A stretch of DNA of 7,045 nt from Anaerolineae bacterium (GTDB lineage: Bacteria > Chloroflexota > Anaerolineae > 4572-78 > J111), in NCBI GenBank assembly GCA_020433785.1, contig JAGRCC010000876.1:1-7045 (forward strand), read 5' to 3'. How positions within the stretch are numbered: the stretch's first letter is position 1; the number at the start of each line of letters is the position of its first letter. Made by a program: the position numbers and the translations under genes. Shown here piece after piece: positions 6,893-7,045 of this stretch. Under the pieces are notes generated by a model. The model searched no databases, was not told the DNA's origin, and worked only from the letters and a program-made list of their open reading frames with translations.

Positions 6893-6964
6893 ATTCACGC
6901 TCCTAAGCAGGTCCGGGGGCAGATACGGGTATTTAAGGCCAACTATCAAGCCGCAGCAAGATAA
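6893..6964 (+). pseudogene. Decayed fragment of a second thioesterase domain
   Basis: In a frame different from the NRPS gene, bases 6905-6961 encode KQVRGQIRVFKANYQAAAR, followed by TAA (6962-6964). The intact thioesterase upstream has KQLRGWVEVFKANMLASS at residues 2104-2121, so KQ-RG and VFKAN coincide at the same spacing. Nine of 13 residues match over the core. Some aligned codons differ only at the third base (CAA/CAG, CGA/CGG, GGC/GGG, AAT/AAC), as expected for coding sequence that diverged under selection. A 15-base exact match (6335-6349 and 6928-6942) sits in the centre. There is no start codon, no Ser or His active site and no further TE sequence on either side, so this is a relic and not a gene. 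It could come from a lost paralogous TE or NRPS end. Confidence 0.65.
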
Positions 6965-6975
6965 AACGATGATCG

Positions 6976-7044
6976 TCACCGTGATTCGTAACCCTCTACT
7001 AGTGGAGGCAAAGGAATCACCGTGATTTGTAACCCTCTACTAGT
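6976..7044. repeat. Pair of 28-base direct repeats, 41 bases apart
   Basis: Bases 6976-7003 and 7017-7044 match at 27 of 28 positions (C6987 versus T7028), separated by 13 bases. The next base after the second copy (A7045) differs from the first (G7004), so this does not yet look like a full 41-base tandem unit. The first copy and spacer also fold: GTGATTC (6981-6987) pairs with GAATCAC (7014-7020), enclosing CCTCTACTAGTGGAGG (6993-7008), a six-pair stem with a CTAG loop. The array may continue beyond the window. Confidence 0.8.
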
Positions 7045-7045
7045 A

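Larger units (their letters stand above)
6648..7045. other. Gene-free 3' flank filled with repeats and a relic
   Basis: No intact gene, tRNA or clear terminator is seen in these 398 bases. In order they hold most of the MITE-like element, an AT-rich stretch with a nested inverted repeat, a thioesterase coding relic and a pair of direct repeats. Stop codons are frequent in all frames outside the relic. No downstream NRPS-cluster gene begins before the edge. Confidence 0.7.

Noticed and set aside
6969..7025. 18-codon open frame starting ATG ATC GTC
   Set aside because: It has no ribosome binding site, lies within the direct repeats and is too short to distinguish from chance.
6976..7044. CRISPR array
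   Set aside because: Only two repeats are visible, and the interval between them is 13 bases, far shorter than CRISPR spacers; no cas gene is present.

Overview
This window is almost entirely the 3' part of one large nonribosomal peptide synthetase (NRPS) gene on the + strand. The reading frame is already open at base 1 and stops at TAA 6645-6647, giving 2,214 visible residues. No start codon, promoter or ribosome binding site for the gene lies inside the window. Residue n below is encoded at bases 3n to 3n+2, so residue 1 is the codon at base 3. Domain order is C (3' part only) - A1 - T1 - C2 - A2 - T2 - TE: the end of one module, one complete module, and a terminal thioesterase. No epimerase, methyltransferase or other tailoring domain is present. 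Read by eye, the binding-pocket residues suggest glycine for A1 (DILQLGMIWK) and, less surely, proline for A2 (DVQFICHVVK). The chain would then end in Gly-Pro (or Gly-X) and be released by the TE.

The main structural feature inside the gene is a long internal repeat. Bases 1-740 and 3196-3935 align at a constant offset of 3195 bases without gaps, and 231 of 246 residues are identical. This block covers the condensation domain, the C-A linker and the start of the A domain. Similarity then falls stepwise until the two adenylation cores are clearly different. This looks like gene conversion or module duplication of a shared C scaffold, with unlike substrate-selecting cores. The A2 core and TE look more AT-rich than the C domains, though I did not compute composition.

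The 398 bases after the stop codon hold no intact gene and look like a small graveyard of repeats. First comes a roughly 123-base MITE-like inverted-repeat element (6627-6749). It overlaps the end of the gene and supplies its last six codons and stop; removing it with one GAA target copy places an in-frame TAA directly after the preceding codon. An AT-rich nested inverted repeat follows (6796-6868). Next is a decayed piece of a second thioesterase coding sequence (about 6893-6964, in a different frame from the NRPS). Last are two 28-base direct repeats, 41 bases apart from start to start, which run to the right edge.

The organism cannot be named from this sequence. Moderate GC, a large modular NRPS with near-identical modules, and small palindromic repeats would suit a filamentous Cyanobacterium or a member of the Chloroflexota. 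That is inference only. Both window edges lie in repeated sequence, so this may be a contig bounded by repeats. I see no clearly new biological system. The most informative points are the mosaic duplication, the element-altered C-terminus and the relic thioesterase fragment.
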